This document shows positions 1-6,593 of a stretch of 7,828 nucleotides of DNA, in pieces. The stretch covers positions 1 through 7,828 of the forward strand of contig JBHJHK010000375.1 of the NCBI GenBank assembly GCA_050330975.1, read 5' to 3'. Below the pieces are notes generated by a model. The model was given only the letters and a program-made list of their open reading frames with translations, did not search any database and was not told where the DNA came from. The position numbers and the translations under genes were made by a program. How positions within the stretch are numbered: position 1 is the first letter of the stretch; every line of letters begins with the position of its first letter. This DNA is from JBHJHK01 sp050330975 (GTDB taxonomy: Bacteria; Pseudomonadota; Gammaproteobacteria; Competibacterales; Competibacteraceae).

Positions 1-120
1 GGCGGCGGCGGCCGCGACTTTCGCATCGCCCGCACGTTGACCGCGGGCACCTACTACCTGCAGGTCAGGGGATTTGACGTCAACGACGCCGGCAACTTCA
101 CCCTCAATGCCCAGGGCATC
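1..120 (+). repeat. Direct repeat copy 1 (120 bp, perfect, period 339 bp)
   Basis: Bases 1-120 are identical, base for base, to 340-459. The period of 339 bases equals 113 codons, so the repeat stays in frame and encodes the C-terminal part of a PPC-like unit. Identity stops exactly after base 120 (and 459). The left limit cannot be seen because it reaches the window edge; more copies probably lie upstream. Confidence 0.95.
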
Positions 121-933
121 ACCGGCTTTCCCCCCAGCCCCGTCTGCAACGCCAACGCCACGGTGTTGAGCAACGGCAGTCGCGGCGCCTTGTTGAGCGC
201 CGGGGCGGGGCTCATGTACCGCTTTACCCTGGGCGCCACCAGCACCGTCACCCTGTCCACCACCGGTGCCACCTCCAGCACCGACACCTTTGCCACCCTC
301 CTCAACAGCGCCTGCCAGACCATCGAGACCGACGACGACGGCGGCGGCGGCCGCGACTTTCGCATCGCCCGCACGTTGACCGCGGGCACCTACTACCTGC
401 AGGTCAGGGGATTTGACGTCAACGACGCCGGCAACTTCACCCTCAATGCCCAGGGCATCGTGGGTAGCTTCCCACCTGGCGATATTGACTGCGACGGGAT
501 CCCAGATAGTGTTGAGCCAACAGTGGGAACCAATGTTTTTTTTCCAGATAACGACGTTTTCAATAACAACCGCCTCTTTGTCATGCAGACTTACCGGGAT
601 TTTTTACTGCGGGAAGGGGACATCGGTGGCATCAACTTTTGGACTAATGTCCTGAATTCCCTCGACCCCGATGCTGGACGTATCGAAATGGTGACCTTTT
701 TTCTCGACAGCCCTGAGTTTGTCAGCCAGATCAATACTCGCTTCCCCGGGCTCGACCTGGCTGAAGCAACCGTGACCGCCCTCTATGTCGGCATGTTGGC
801 GCGCGATCCCGATCTGGGGGGACGAGACTTTTGGGCCAACGCCTTTCGAGTAGGCGTTCCCCGCCAGGAGCTCATTTTGCTTTTTATCGCTTCTCAAGAG
901 TACTTTAACCGTTTCTTGGCGGGCTGCCCCTGA
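1..933 (+). CDS. Partial secreted repeat protein with PPC-like repeats and DUF4214-like C-terminus
   Basis: The frame is open from base 1, so the 5' end lies outside the window; 310 residues are visible, ending at TGA 931-933. Residues 1-39 are the tail of one beta-rich repeat and residues about 40-152 a full repeat of 113 residues, with motifs such as GTYYLQVRG and GNFTLNAQG that resemble bacterial pre-peptidase C-terminal (PPC) domains. C49 and C105 in the full repeat could form a disulfide. Residues 161-169 (DIDCDGIPD) match a DxDxDGxxD calcium-binding loop. Residues about 188-250 and 255-308 are two helical units with the YRDFLLRE/INFW/SPEF pattern of DUF4214, often found at the end of secreted or surface proteins. 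No membrane anchor is seen. The family calls are from motif recognition. The role is unknown; an extracellular or surface function is inferred. Confidence 0.75.
   Translation, partial: GGGGRDFRIARTLTAGTYYLQVRGFDVNDAGNFTLNAQGITGFPPSPVCNANATVLSNGSRGALLSAGAGLMYRFTLGATSTVTLSTTGATSSTDTFATLLNSACQTIETDDDGGGGRDFRIARTLTAGTYYLQVRGFDVNDAGNFTLNAQGIVGSFPPGDIDCDGIPDSVEPTVGTNVFFPDNDVFNNNRLFVMQTYRDFLLREGDIGGINFWTNVLNSLDPDAGRIEMVTFFLDSPEFVSQINTRFPGLDLAEATVTALYVGMLARDPDLGGRDFWANAFRVGVPRQELILLFIASQEYFNRFLAGCP
340..459 (+). repeat. Direct repeat copy 2 (120 bp, perfect, period 339 bp)
   Basis: This is the second identical copy of bases 1-120. It starts in a GGC-rich run that follows GAC triplets, giving a DDDGGGG stretch in the protein, and ends at GGGCATC. 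Identity at DNA level, including third codon positions, suggests recent duplication or gene conversion rather than old divergence held by selection on the protein. Confidence 0.95.
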
Positions 934-957
934 ACAGCGGCGGGGCATTACCACAGC

Positions 958-984
958 AAACCCCCTTCAGCGAAGGGGGTTTTT
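958..984 (+). terminator. Intrinsic terminator, probably shared by the two converging genes
   Basis: A perfect 11-bp stem (AAACCCCCTTC at 958-968 with its complement at 972-982) closes a 3-base AGC loop and runs into five T at 980-984. It lies 25 bases after the stop codon of the + strand gene. Read on the - strand, the same hairpin is followed by only three T (TTTGC), so it may also stop transcription from xpt, with lower efficiency. Bases 985-1045, between hairpin and xpt stop, show nothing else. Confidence 0.9.
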
Positions 985-1045
985 AATGGGCAACTCGACC
1001 ACTGGAGCGATCTGGACTCGGGGGGAGGCGAAGACATTTGACCCC

Positions 1046-1615
1046 CTAACCCACCACCGCGATGGCACCGTCGGTGAAGGTTACCCGGGCCAGGGATACC
1101 ACCGGGACGGCGAGCCCCCCCAAGGCGCCTCGCCCCCCCTCGACGGGCTTTTCGATGACACAGCCCACCCCCACCAAGCTGGCACCGCTGTTGGCCACCA
1201 TGGTGGCCAAGGCCTTTGACGTCGCCCCAGTGGCCAAAAAGTCGTCGACGATTAACACGCGCTCCCCAGGGGCCAAGTAGTCGGCGGCAATGATGAGTTC
1301 TATCTCATCCCCCTTGGTCCGGCTGCGGGCTGTCGCCCTGTAGCAATCCCCCGTCAGCGTCGCGGGGCGTCGTTTGCGGGCGAAGACCATGGTCACCCCC
1401 AACGCACGAGCCGTCATCAGCGCCGGGGCGATGCCGCTGATCTCGGCGGTGACCACCTTAGTGACCTCAGAGCCGGCAAAGCGCGCGGCAAACTCCCCAC
1501 CGATGGCCGCCAACAACTCCGGATCGAGCTGGTGGTTCAGGAAACCGTCGACGCCCAATAGGCCATCGCCAATAATGCGACCGTTGGCGCGAATGCGCTC
1601 GATCAATGCCCGCAC
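1046..1615 (-). CDS. xpt: Xanthine phosphoribosyltransferase (Xpt family)
   Basis: This 189-residue protein matches the length and pattern of Bacillus-type Xpt, which makes XMP from xanthine and PRPP for purine salvage in the cytoplasm. The PRPP-binding signature VLIVDDFLATGAT is at residues 120-132. Other family stretches are FLNHQLDP (25-32), EISGIAPA (58-65), VFARK (77-81) and VIEKP near 153. The start is GTG at 1613-1615, with a GGAG ribosome site at 1625-1628 nine bases upstream; an ATG slightly further upstream (1629-1631) is out of frame. It is the last - strand gene, 76 bases after the frameshifted GGDEF/EAL gene, and ends at TAG facing the shared terminator. I see no purine riboswitch in the 76-base gap. 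Adenine or hypoxanthine enzymes of the PRT family are the alternative, but the N-terminal pattern favours xanthine. Confidence 0.9.
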   Translation of the reverse strand: MRALIERIRANGRIIGDGLLGVDGFLNHQLDPELLAAIGGEFAARFAGSEVTKVVTAEISGIAPALMTARALGVTMVFARKRRPATLTGDCYRATARSRTKGDEIELIIAADYLAPGERVLIVDDFLATGATSKALATMVANSGASLVGVGCVIEKPVEGGRGALGGLAVPVVSLARVTFTDGAIAVVG

Positions 1616-1691
1616 AATCCCCTGCTCCCATGGTCGTTATCCAAGGCCCAACCCTGGATCTCAGGCCCCACCACCGCTGGAAAACCCACGG

Positions 1692-3326
1692 TCAAGAATC
1701 CATCGGAGCCACCGGGGCGTGACCTCCCACCCCACCGATCTCGCTGCTGAGTTCGGGGCGAGCGGGGGCAAACCAGTAGCCCTGGCCACATTCGCACCCC
1801 ATGGCCCGCAGCAACCGCTGGTGAGCCAGTTGTTCCACCCCCTCGGCCACCACCACAAGCCCCAACACGTGGGCAAAGTCGATGATGGCTTGGACCAAGC
1901 GCTGGCGACGAGTGTTGGTGTGGATGTCGGCCACAAACGAACGGTCGACTTTTAATACGTCCACCGGCAAATCCAACAGCCGCTCCAGAGAAGAATAGCC
2001 AGTGCCAAAGTCGTCGATGGCCACCTCGACCCCCAGGGCTTTGAGGGCCGTCAACTGGGCTGGCGCCTCAGCCGAGTTTTCCGCCAATGCGCTTTCGGTG
2101 ACCTCGATGCGCAACCGGTCAAAGGGCAACCCCGTGCGGCGCACGATACCAGCCACTTGCTGTGACCAGTCGGGTTGACACAAATCGGCGCCGGAGGCGT
2201 TGACGCTCATCACCGTCCGGGGGGACAGGGCGCCGGTGATCAAAGCCTGTTGCATGGCCTCACAGGCTTTTGCCAACCCAAAGCGCCCCAACTCCCCCAG
2301 GAGCCCCGCCTCCTCGGCGATGGGCAAAAAGGTCTTGGGAAACAACAGCCCCAACCTGGGGTGCCGCCAACGCAACAACGCCTCAAAACCCACCACTTGG
2401 CCGTCCTCCAGCTGAACAATAGGTTGAAAGAACATCTGCAGCTGTTGGCCCCCACCCAGGGCACGGCGCAACTCGGCTTCCAAGTGCACCCGATCCGAGG
2501 CCGCCACAGACATTTCGGCGCTGTACAACACCCGTTGTCCCGACCCCTGAACCTTAGCCCGGTACATGGCCAAGTCGGCCCGCCGCAGCAATTCCGCGGC
2601 GTCGGCGAGGACAGCGGGCTCGTCGGCCTGGCGACTCATGGCCACGCCGATGCTAGCGCTCAAGTCAAACCGTTGGTTGTGGAGGGTAAATGGGGCCTGG
2701 AGGGCGTCGATCAACTCCCCAGCCAGGGTCAAGGCGTCGTCGGCGCTCCCACAAGGGGTCACCAACACGGCAAACTCATCGCCCCCCAACCGCGCCAAGA
2801 GATGGGTGGTGGCCAAGTGGCGGCGCAGGCGGTCGGCGGCCATCTTCAACAACCGATCGCCGGCGTCGTGGCCCAGGCTGTCATTGACGATTTTGAAACG
2901 GTCCAGATCGATGAATAATACGGCAAAGCTCGAACCATCGGGCGTGGGGGCGACACTGCGGCACGCGCGGCGCAGGCAATCGACGAAGTGTTGGCGATTG
3001 GGCAACAGGGTCAAGGCGTCGTGTTGGGCCTGACGCTGGAGGGTGAGTTCGGCCCGCTTCTGGGCCCCGATGTCGAGGGTGAGCCCCACCAAACGCAGCG
3101 GTTCCCCCAATTCGTCGCGGGCCGCTTGGCCCTGGTCCCGGACCCAGCACTCTCCTCCGTCCCGGCCGATGAGGCGATATTCGCAGCGGTAGTGGAGGGC
3201 GCGTCCAAGGCGATAGTCAGCCAAGGCCTTTAAAACCCGCTCGCGGTCGTCGGGGTGGATACGGCCGTGCCACTCGGCGAGCCGCGGGGTGATCTCGTCG
3301 TCGTCAAAACCCAGTAGGGCCTTCAC
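1692..3326 (-). CDS. Downstream fragment: rest of PAS domain, GGDEF and EAL
   Basis: This frame holds the remainder of the PAS domain, including a clear PAC segment, then GGDEF and EAL domains. The first useful start is GTG at 3324-3326, which overlaps the TGA of the upstream frame as GTGA; from there it would be 544 residues. The frame itself is open further up to about 3590, but that part is a low-complexity shadow of the upstream frame. Translational coupling across GTGA could in theory make this as a separate protein, though no ribosome site sits at a normal distance (a GAGG lies about 16 bases away). GGDEF metal and substrate residues (FIDLDRFK, LGHDAGD, GGDEF) and EAL catalytic residues appear intact. 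It stops 76 bases before xpt. Confidence 0.65.
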   Translation of the reverse strand: MKALLGFDDDEITPRLAEWHGRIHPDDRERVLKALADYRLGRALHYRCEYRLIGRDGGECWVRDQGQAARDELGEPLRLVGLTLDIGAQKRAELTLQRQAQHDALTLLPNRQHFVDCLRRACRSVAPTPDGSSFAVLFIDLDRFKIVNDSLGHDAGDRLLKMAADRLRRHLATTHLLARLGGDEFAVLVTPCGSADDALTLAGELIDALQAPFTLHNQRFDLSASIGVAMSRQADEPAVLADAAELLRRADLAMYRAKVQGSGQRVLYSAEMSVAASDRVHLEAELRRALGGGQQLQMFFQPIVQLEDGQVVGFEALLRWRHPRLGLLFPKTFLPIAEEAGLLGELGRFGLAKACEAMQQALITGALSPRTVMSVNASGADLCQPDWSQQVAGIVRRTGLPFDRLRIEVTESALAENSAEAPAQLTALKALGVEVAIDDFGTGYSSLERLLDLPVDVLKVDRSFVADIHTNTRRQRLVQAIIDFAHVLGLVVVAEGVEQLAHQRLLRAMGCECGQGYWFAPARPELSSEIGGVGGHAPVAPMDS

Positions 3327-4477
3327 TGCTTGGAGTAGAACACCTCGTCGGTGGTCAAGTCCCAGTCCCACACCCCGCCACCGGTGCCCTGGATGGCCAA
3401 ACGCCAGCGGGATTCCCGCCGCTGGAGGGCCGTCAGGGTCTTGGCCAATACGGCCGTGCGCCGCTCCACCCGCTCGTCGAGGATCGCCTCGGCATCCACC
3501 AAGGCCCGAAAGGCCCCGCGGACGTGGCCCGCGCCGGCGAACAACCGCTCCTCGACGGTGGCTTCGTCCATGGCAAGGCCCACCCACCACTTCAAACCCC
3601 GCCGATCTCGAAGGGGTTGGAGGTCGACAAAATGGAGAATCCCCTGGTGACGGTAGCTCAGCTGGCAGGGGGACGCCTGGGTCGCCAAGGGGCCGTTGCG
3701 CTGGAGCAGATGCTCCACGGCCAACTCGATGCGGGCATCACCACAGCGGTTCGCCGCCAACCGCTCGGCCCGCTGACCCTGGATTCGGTAGGGCTTTTCC
3801 AGGCTAGAACTCGCCACCAGCCAGCCATCGCCATCGACGATGAACAACACTCCCCCGTCCCCATGGGTTGCCAGCAGCTGACTCAACTGGACGAGGGTGA
3901 TATCGCACCCCAACACCCCGGCGGCCACTTTGCCTTGCTCGGTCCACACCGGCAAAGTGGCCATGACCCCCAACAGCGGCTCGACGCTGGACGAAAACGA
4001 ATAAGTACCACTCCAACCCGCCCGCTGGTTGGCCAGGGCGCGGCGATACCAAGGCCGCTGGCGGGGGTCGTAGTGGCGGCTGATACCCACCACTCGCCGG
4101 GTGGATGCCCGCTGCCCTTGGACGCTGTAAGCGTACTTGTGGTAGCCGGTGCGCTGGTCTTTGAGTTCGACCACCAAAACGCCGCTCGCCAAACGCATAC
4201 AGCCCACGAACTCCCCAGCGGCGTTGCCCAACTGCACCGCCCCCAGGGGAGGAAAAGCCATCATCTGGGTGAGGAAATGGCGCTCCAAGCCCTCGAGATC
4301 GCGCCAGTGGAGCTGACCTTGGCGCAAGGCCGCGGCGTTGGCGGCATTGATGGCGTGGGCCAAGTTCACTTGATACTGCAAAGCGGTGATCGCCCGCCGC
4401 AGTAGGGTGCTGCGCAACCAACCCATTAGGGCGAGGAAACGGGCAGTGGTGGGTTCGTCGGCTCGACTTATGGCCAT
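3323..4477 (-). CDS. Upstream fragment: Cache sensor plus first part of a PAS domain
   Basis: This is the intact 384-residue frame as the DNA stands. Residues about 40-305 look like a dCache_1 domain: an early HAINAANAAAL helix, ERHFLTQMM near 65, GNAAGEFVG at 84-92, the YDPRQRPWYRRA signature, and a closing GLKWWVGLAMDE. Such domains bind small molecules, normally outside the membrane. Residues 325-358 look like a coiled linker, and the frame stops 20-odd residues into a PAS domain. Start ATG at 4475-4477 is the first possible in this frame, since TAG lies six codons upstream; no ribosome site is seen before it, so the real start is uncertain. There is no signal peptide or membrane segment. 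It lies 93 bases after trmL. Confidence 0.6.
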   Translation of the reverse strand: MAISRADEPTTARFLALMGWLRSTLLRRAITALQYQVNLAHAINAANAAALRQGQLHWRDLEGLERHFLTQMMAFPPLGAVQLGNAAGEFVGCMRLASGVLVVELKDQRTGYHKYAYSVQGQRASTRRVVGISRHYDPRQRPWYRRALANQRAGWSGTYSFSSSVEPLLGVMATLPVWTEQGKVAAGVLGCDITLVQLSQLLATHGDGGVLFIVDGDGWLVASSSLEKPYRIQGQRAERLAANRCGDARIELAVEHLLQRNGPLATQASPCQLSYRHQGILHFVDLQPLRDRRGLKWWVGLAMDEATVEERLFAGAGHVRGAFRALVDAEAILDERVERRTAVLAKTLTALQRRESRWRLAIQGTGGGVWDWDLTTDEVFYSKQ

Positions 4478-4570
4478 GGGTTGGCGATCTGACTAGAGCT
4501 TCCTGCTCCAAGGCAAAGGAAAGTGTGTCGGGCAAGTAGGCCTTCAGATTGGGAGATGGGGGAATCGACG

Positions 4571-5056
4571 TCAAGCGGGTCCCCGAACTGTTGCCCCCAT
4601 GGGGGCAAACTCCCACTGTCGCCACACTTCATAGACGGCGACGGCGACAGCATTAGATAAATTGAGACTACGCGACCCGGGCCTCATGGGCAAGCGCAGG
4701 CGCTGCCCCGGCGGCAACGCCGACAAAAACTCCGGGGGCAACCCCCGGGTCTCGGGACCAAACACCAAGGCGTCATTTTGACCGTAGTGGACGGCAAAGG
4801 CCGAAGTCGCACCCTTGGTGGTAAACGCCCACACCCGCCCCGGGTCCACCGCAGCCACAAAGGCCGACCAATCGCGGTGGCAACACACCCTCGCCCAATC
4901 CCGGTAGTCGAGGCCCGCGCGCCGCAACCGCCGGTCGTCGAGAACAAAGGCCAGGGGCTCGATGAGATGGAGTTTTGCGCCGGTGTTGGCACAAAGTCGC
5001 ATGACATTGCCGGTGTTGGGGGGAATCTCCGGCTGGTAGAGCACGACGTGGAGCAA
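4571..5056 (-). CDS. trmL: tRNA (cytidine(34)-2'-O)-methyltransferase TrmL
   Basis: The 161-residue protein aligns along its length with E. coli TrmL (157 residues), a SPOUT-class dimer that methylates the ribose at wobble position 34 of leucine tRNAs using S-adenosylmethionine. Family motifs are PEIPPNTGN (9-17), RLCANTG (20-26), RRAGLDY (45-51), FGPETRGLP (99-107) and the knot segment LPMRPGSRSLNLSNA (122-136). The start is TTG at 5054-5056, which matches the E. coli first residue and has GAGG at 5065-5068 eight bases upstream. It follows ntrC by 85 bases; as I recall a trmL homologue also lies near ntrBC in Pseudomonas. A 5-bp hairpin (5072-5087) stands just ahead of the ribosome site. No function in nitrogen control is implied. 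Confidence 0.95.
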   Translation of the reverse strand: MLHVVLYQPEIPPNTGNVMRLCANTGAKLHLIEPLAFVLDDRRLRRAGLDYRDWARVCCHRDWSAFVAAVDPGRVWAFTTKGATSAFAVHYGQNDALVFGPETRGLPPEFLSALPPGQRLRLPMRPGSRSLNLSNAVAVAVYEVWRQWEFAPMGATVRGPA

Positions 5057-5071
5057 GGTATCTGCCTCGAT

Positions 5072-5087
5072 GGGGCTTGGCCGCCCC
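5072..5087 (-). other. Small hairpin ahead of the trmL ribosome site
   Basis: GGGGC (5072-5076) and GCCCC (5083-5087) can form a 5-bp GC stem with a 6-base loop, four to five bases upstream of the GAGG ribosome site of trmL. A lone TTGACA, identical to a sigma-70 -35 box, lies upstream at 5132-5137 on the - strand, but no acceptable -10 stands at 16-18 bases. I therefore do not call a promoter here. Confidence 0.2.
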
Positions 5088-5141
5088 TAGACCCAACACA
5101 CCGCCAAGCCCAGGATTCGACCGCCAAACGATGTCAACCCA

Positions 5142-6536
5142 CTATTCCAAGTTGAGCTCTTTGATTTTGCGGGTGAGGGTATTGCGGCCCCAACCCAGCA
5201 GCCTGGCGGCGTCCTGGCGGCGACCACCGGTGTGTTCCAAGGCGACGCTGATCAAGATGCGCTCAAAGGTGGGCAAGGCCGTGTTGAGCAGGTGGTGTTC
5301 CCCCTTAGCGAGGCTCTTGCCCGCCCAAGAGCGCAGGGCATCGCTCCAATCCACCTCCCCTTGATTCACGACGCCCTGGGGGACCCGCAATTCGGCGGGC
5401 AAATCGTCGAGAAAGACGTCGCGGCCCGAGGCCATGACCGTCAGCCAGCGGCACAAGTTTTCCAGCTGGCGGACGTTGCCGGGCCAGTCGAGCTGGGTGA
5501 GGAATTGCTCGGTTTCGGTTCGCAGCTGCTTGGGCTCCACGGCCAACTCGGCGGCGGCACACTGTAGAAAATGGCGCAATAACAGTGGGATATCTTCGCG
5601 CCGCTCCCGCAGGGGCGGCAGTTGGATGCGGATCACATTGAGGCGGTGGAACAAATCCTCGCGAAATTGCCCCTGTTGCACCCGGCGCTCCAAGTCCTGG
5701 TGGGTGGCGGCAATGACCCGCACATCGACCTTGGTGGGGGTGTGGCCCCCCACCCGGTAGAATTCCCCCTCGGCCAACACCCGCAACAGCCGAGTCTGGA
5801 GCTCGGGGGGCATATCGCCGATCTCGTCGAGAAATAGCGCCCCGCCGTCGGCCTGCTCAAAACGCCCCTGGCGGGCGGTTTGGGCCCCGGTGAAGGCCCC
5901 CCGCTCGTGGCCAAACAACTCCGATTCCAGTAGATCTCGGGGGATGGCCGCCATGTTCAAGGCGATAAACGGCCGGTTGGCCCGGGGACTGTGGCGGTGG
6001 AGGGCCCGGGCCACCAACTCTTTGCCGGTGCCCGACTCACCGTTGATCAACACCGTGATGTGGGAGCGCGACAGCCGGCCAATGGCCCGAAACACCTCTT
6101 GCATGGCGGGCGCTTCGCCGATGATCTCCGGCATGGGCTCGGAGACTTCATCGCGGGTCTCCCCATCCTGGGTCTGGCAAGCCCGCTGGACCAACGCCAC
6201 GGCATCGTCCACGTCAAAGGGCTTGGGCAAGTATTCAAAGGCCCCCCCCTGGTAAGCCGACACCGCGCTGTCCAAATCGGAATGGGCCGTCATAATGATG
6301 ACCGGCAGCCGCGGGTGATCGGCGCGGATCCGCGACAGCAACCCCAGAGCGGCGAGGCCAGGCATGCGAATGTGGGCGATGAGGGCGTTGGGTCGGCGGC
6401 GCCCTAGGGCGTCTAGGACGGCACCGCTGTTCTCAAAGGTCGAGACGCCGATGTTAGCCCGCTGGAGGGCCCGCTCCAGCACCCAGCGGATGGCGTGGTC
6501 GTCGTCGACCACCCACACTTCATCGCGCTTAGCCAT
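5142..6536 (-). CDS. glnG: Nitrogen response regulator NtrC with altered phosphorylation site
   Basis: The 464-residue protein matches NtrC (E. coli 469): receiver domain 1-125, AAA+ domain about 137-375, Fis-type helix-turn-helix about 430-464 (RQDAARLLGWGRNTLTRK). The AAA+ part has Walker A GESGTGKE (166-173), the sigma-54 contact loop GAFTGA (213-218), Walker B ALFLDEIGD (233-241) and the arginine-finger region REDLFHRLN (292-300). In the receiver the acidic pair D12/D13, T83 and K105 are present, but the phosphate-accepting aspartate (E. coli D54) is H55 (LIAHIRMPG), and the nearby DG pair is AA at 62-63. The ATG at 6534-6536 is chosen because GGAGG (6542-6546) sits five bases upstream and it fits the family N-terminus; an in-frame start at 6587 would add 17 unconserved residues. 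It lies 108 bases after ntrB. Confidence 0.95.
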   Translation of the reverse strand: MAKRDEVWVVDDDHAIRWVLERALQRANIGVSTFENSGAVLDALGRRRPNALIAHIRMPGLAALGLLSRIRADHPRLPVIIMTAHSDLDSAVSAYQGGAFEYLPKPFDVDDAVALVQRACQTQDGETRDEVSEPMPEIIGEAPAMQEVFRAIGRLSRSHITVLINGESGTGKELVARALHRHSPRANRPFIALNMAAIPRDLLESELFGHERGAFTGAQTARQGRFEQADGGALFLDEIGDMPPELQTRLLRVLAEGEFYRVGGHTPTKVDVRVIAATHQDLERRVQQGQFREDLFHRLNVIRIQLPPLRERREDIPLLLRHFLQCAAAELAVEPKQLRTETEQFLTQLDWPGNVRQLENLCRWLTVMASGRDVFLDDLPAELRVPQGVVNQGEVDWSDALRSWAGKSLAKGEHHLLNTALPTFERILISVALEHTGGRRQDAARLLGWGRNTLTRKIKELNLE

Positions 6537-6593
6537 GGTCCCCTCCCCAACCCCAAGGGCTCCGGGAATTCTTCCACTGCTCGTCATCCAAGG

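Larger units (their letters stand above)
1692..4477 (-). pseudogene. Cache-PAS-GGDEF-EAL cyclic-di-GMP protein, interrupted by a frameshift
   Basis: Two overlapping - strand frames join into one 928-residue protein if a single base is restored. The upstream frame ends FYSKQ-stop at 3323-3325; the downstream frame continues KALLGFDDDEI. Reading TGG instead of TG at this point gives FYSKQWKALLGF, a standard PAS sequence. In the restored protein: dCache-like sensor about 40-305 (YDPRQRPWYRRA 136-147), coiled linker about 325-358, PAS about 356-476, GGDEF domain about 479-651 with intact RLGGDEF, and EAL domain about 666-916 with EALLRW, DDFGTGYSSL, KVDRSF, AEGVE and QGYWF. Synthase and phosphodiesterase motifs are therefore both present. 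The inhibitory RxxD site is replaced by ATTH. Codon use and motifs show no further decay, so the break is recent, a sequence error, or tolerated. No membrane helix is visible. Confidence 0.8.

Noticed and set aside
340..360. GAC/GGC triplet run as a slippage microsatellite
   Set aside because: Only about three to four units of each triplet; it is part of the larger perfect repeat and encodes a plausible DDDGGGG turn.
1616..1691. Purine riboswitch or promoter upstream of xpt
   Set aside because: The 76-base gap is short and shows no recognisable aptamer core or convincing -35/-10 pair.
3327..3590. Upstream extension of the EAL/GGDEF frame (first 88 residues)
   Set aside because: It is an arginine- and glycine-rich shadow of the Cache frame; PAS similarity starts exactly at the frameshift.
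1062..4405. Many long + strand open frames opposite the - strand genes
   Set aside because: They lie antisense to genes with clear family motifs, are Pro/Gly/Arg-rich and show no recognisable domains; GC-rich DNA keeps such frames open.
5132..5137. TTGACA upstream of trmL as a sigma-70 promoter
   Set aside because: No reasonable -10 box at 16-18 bases; the match alone is not enough.
6537..6587. Upstream start for NtrC adding 17 residues
   Set aside because: The added residues do not match the family, and a strong ribosome site precedes the inner ATG.
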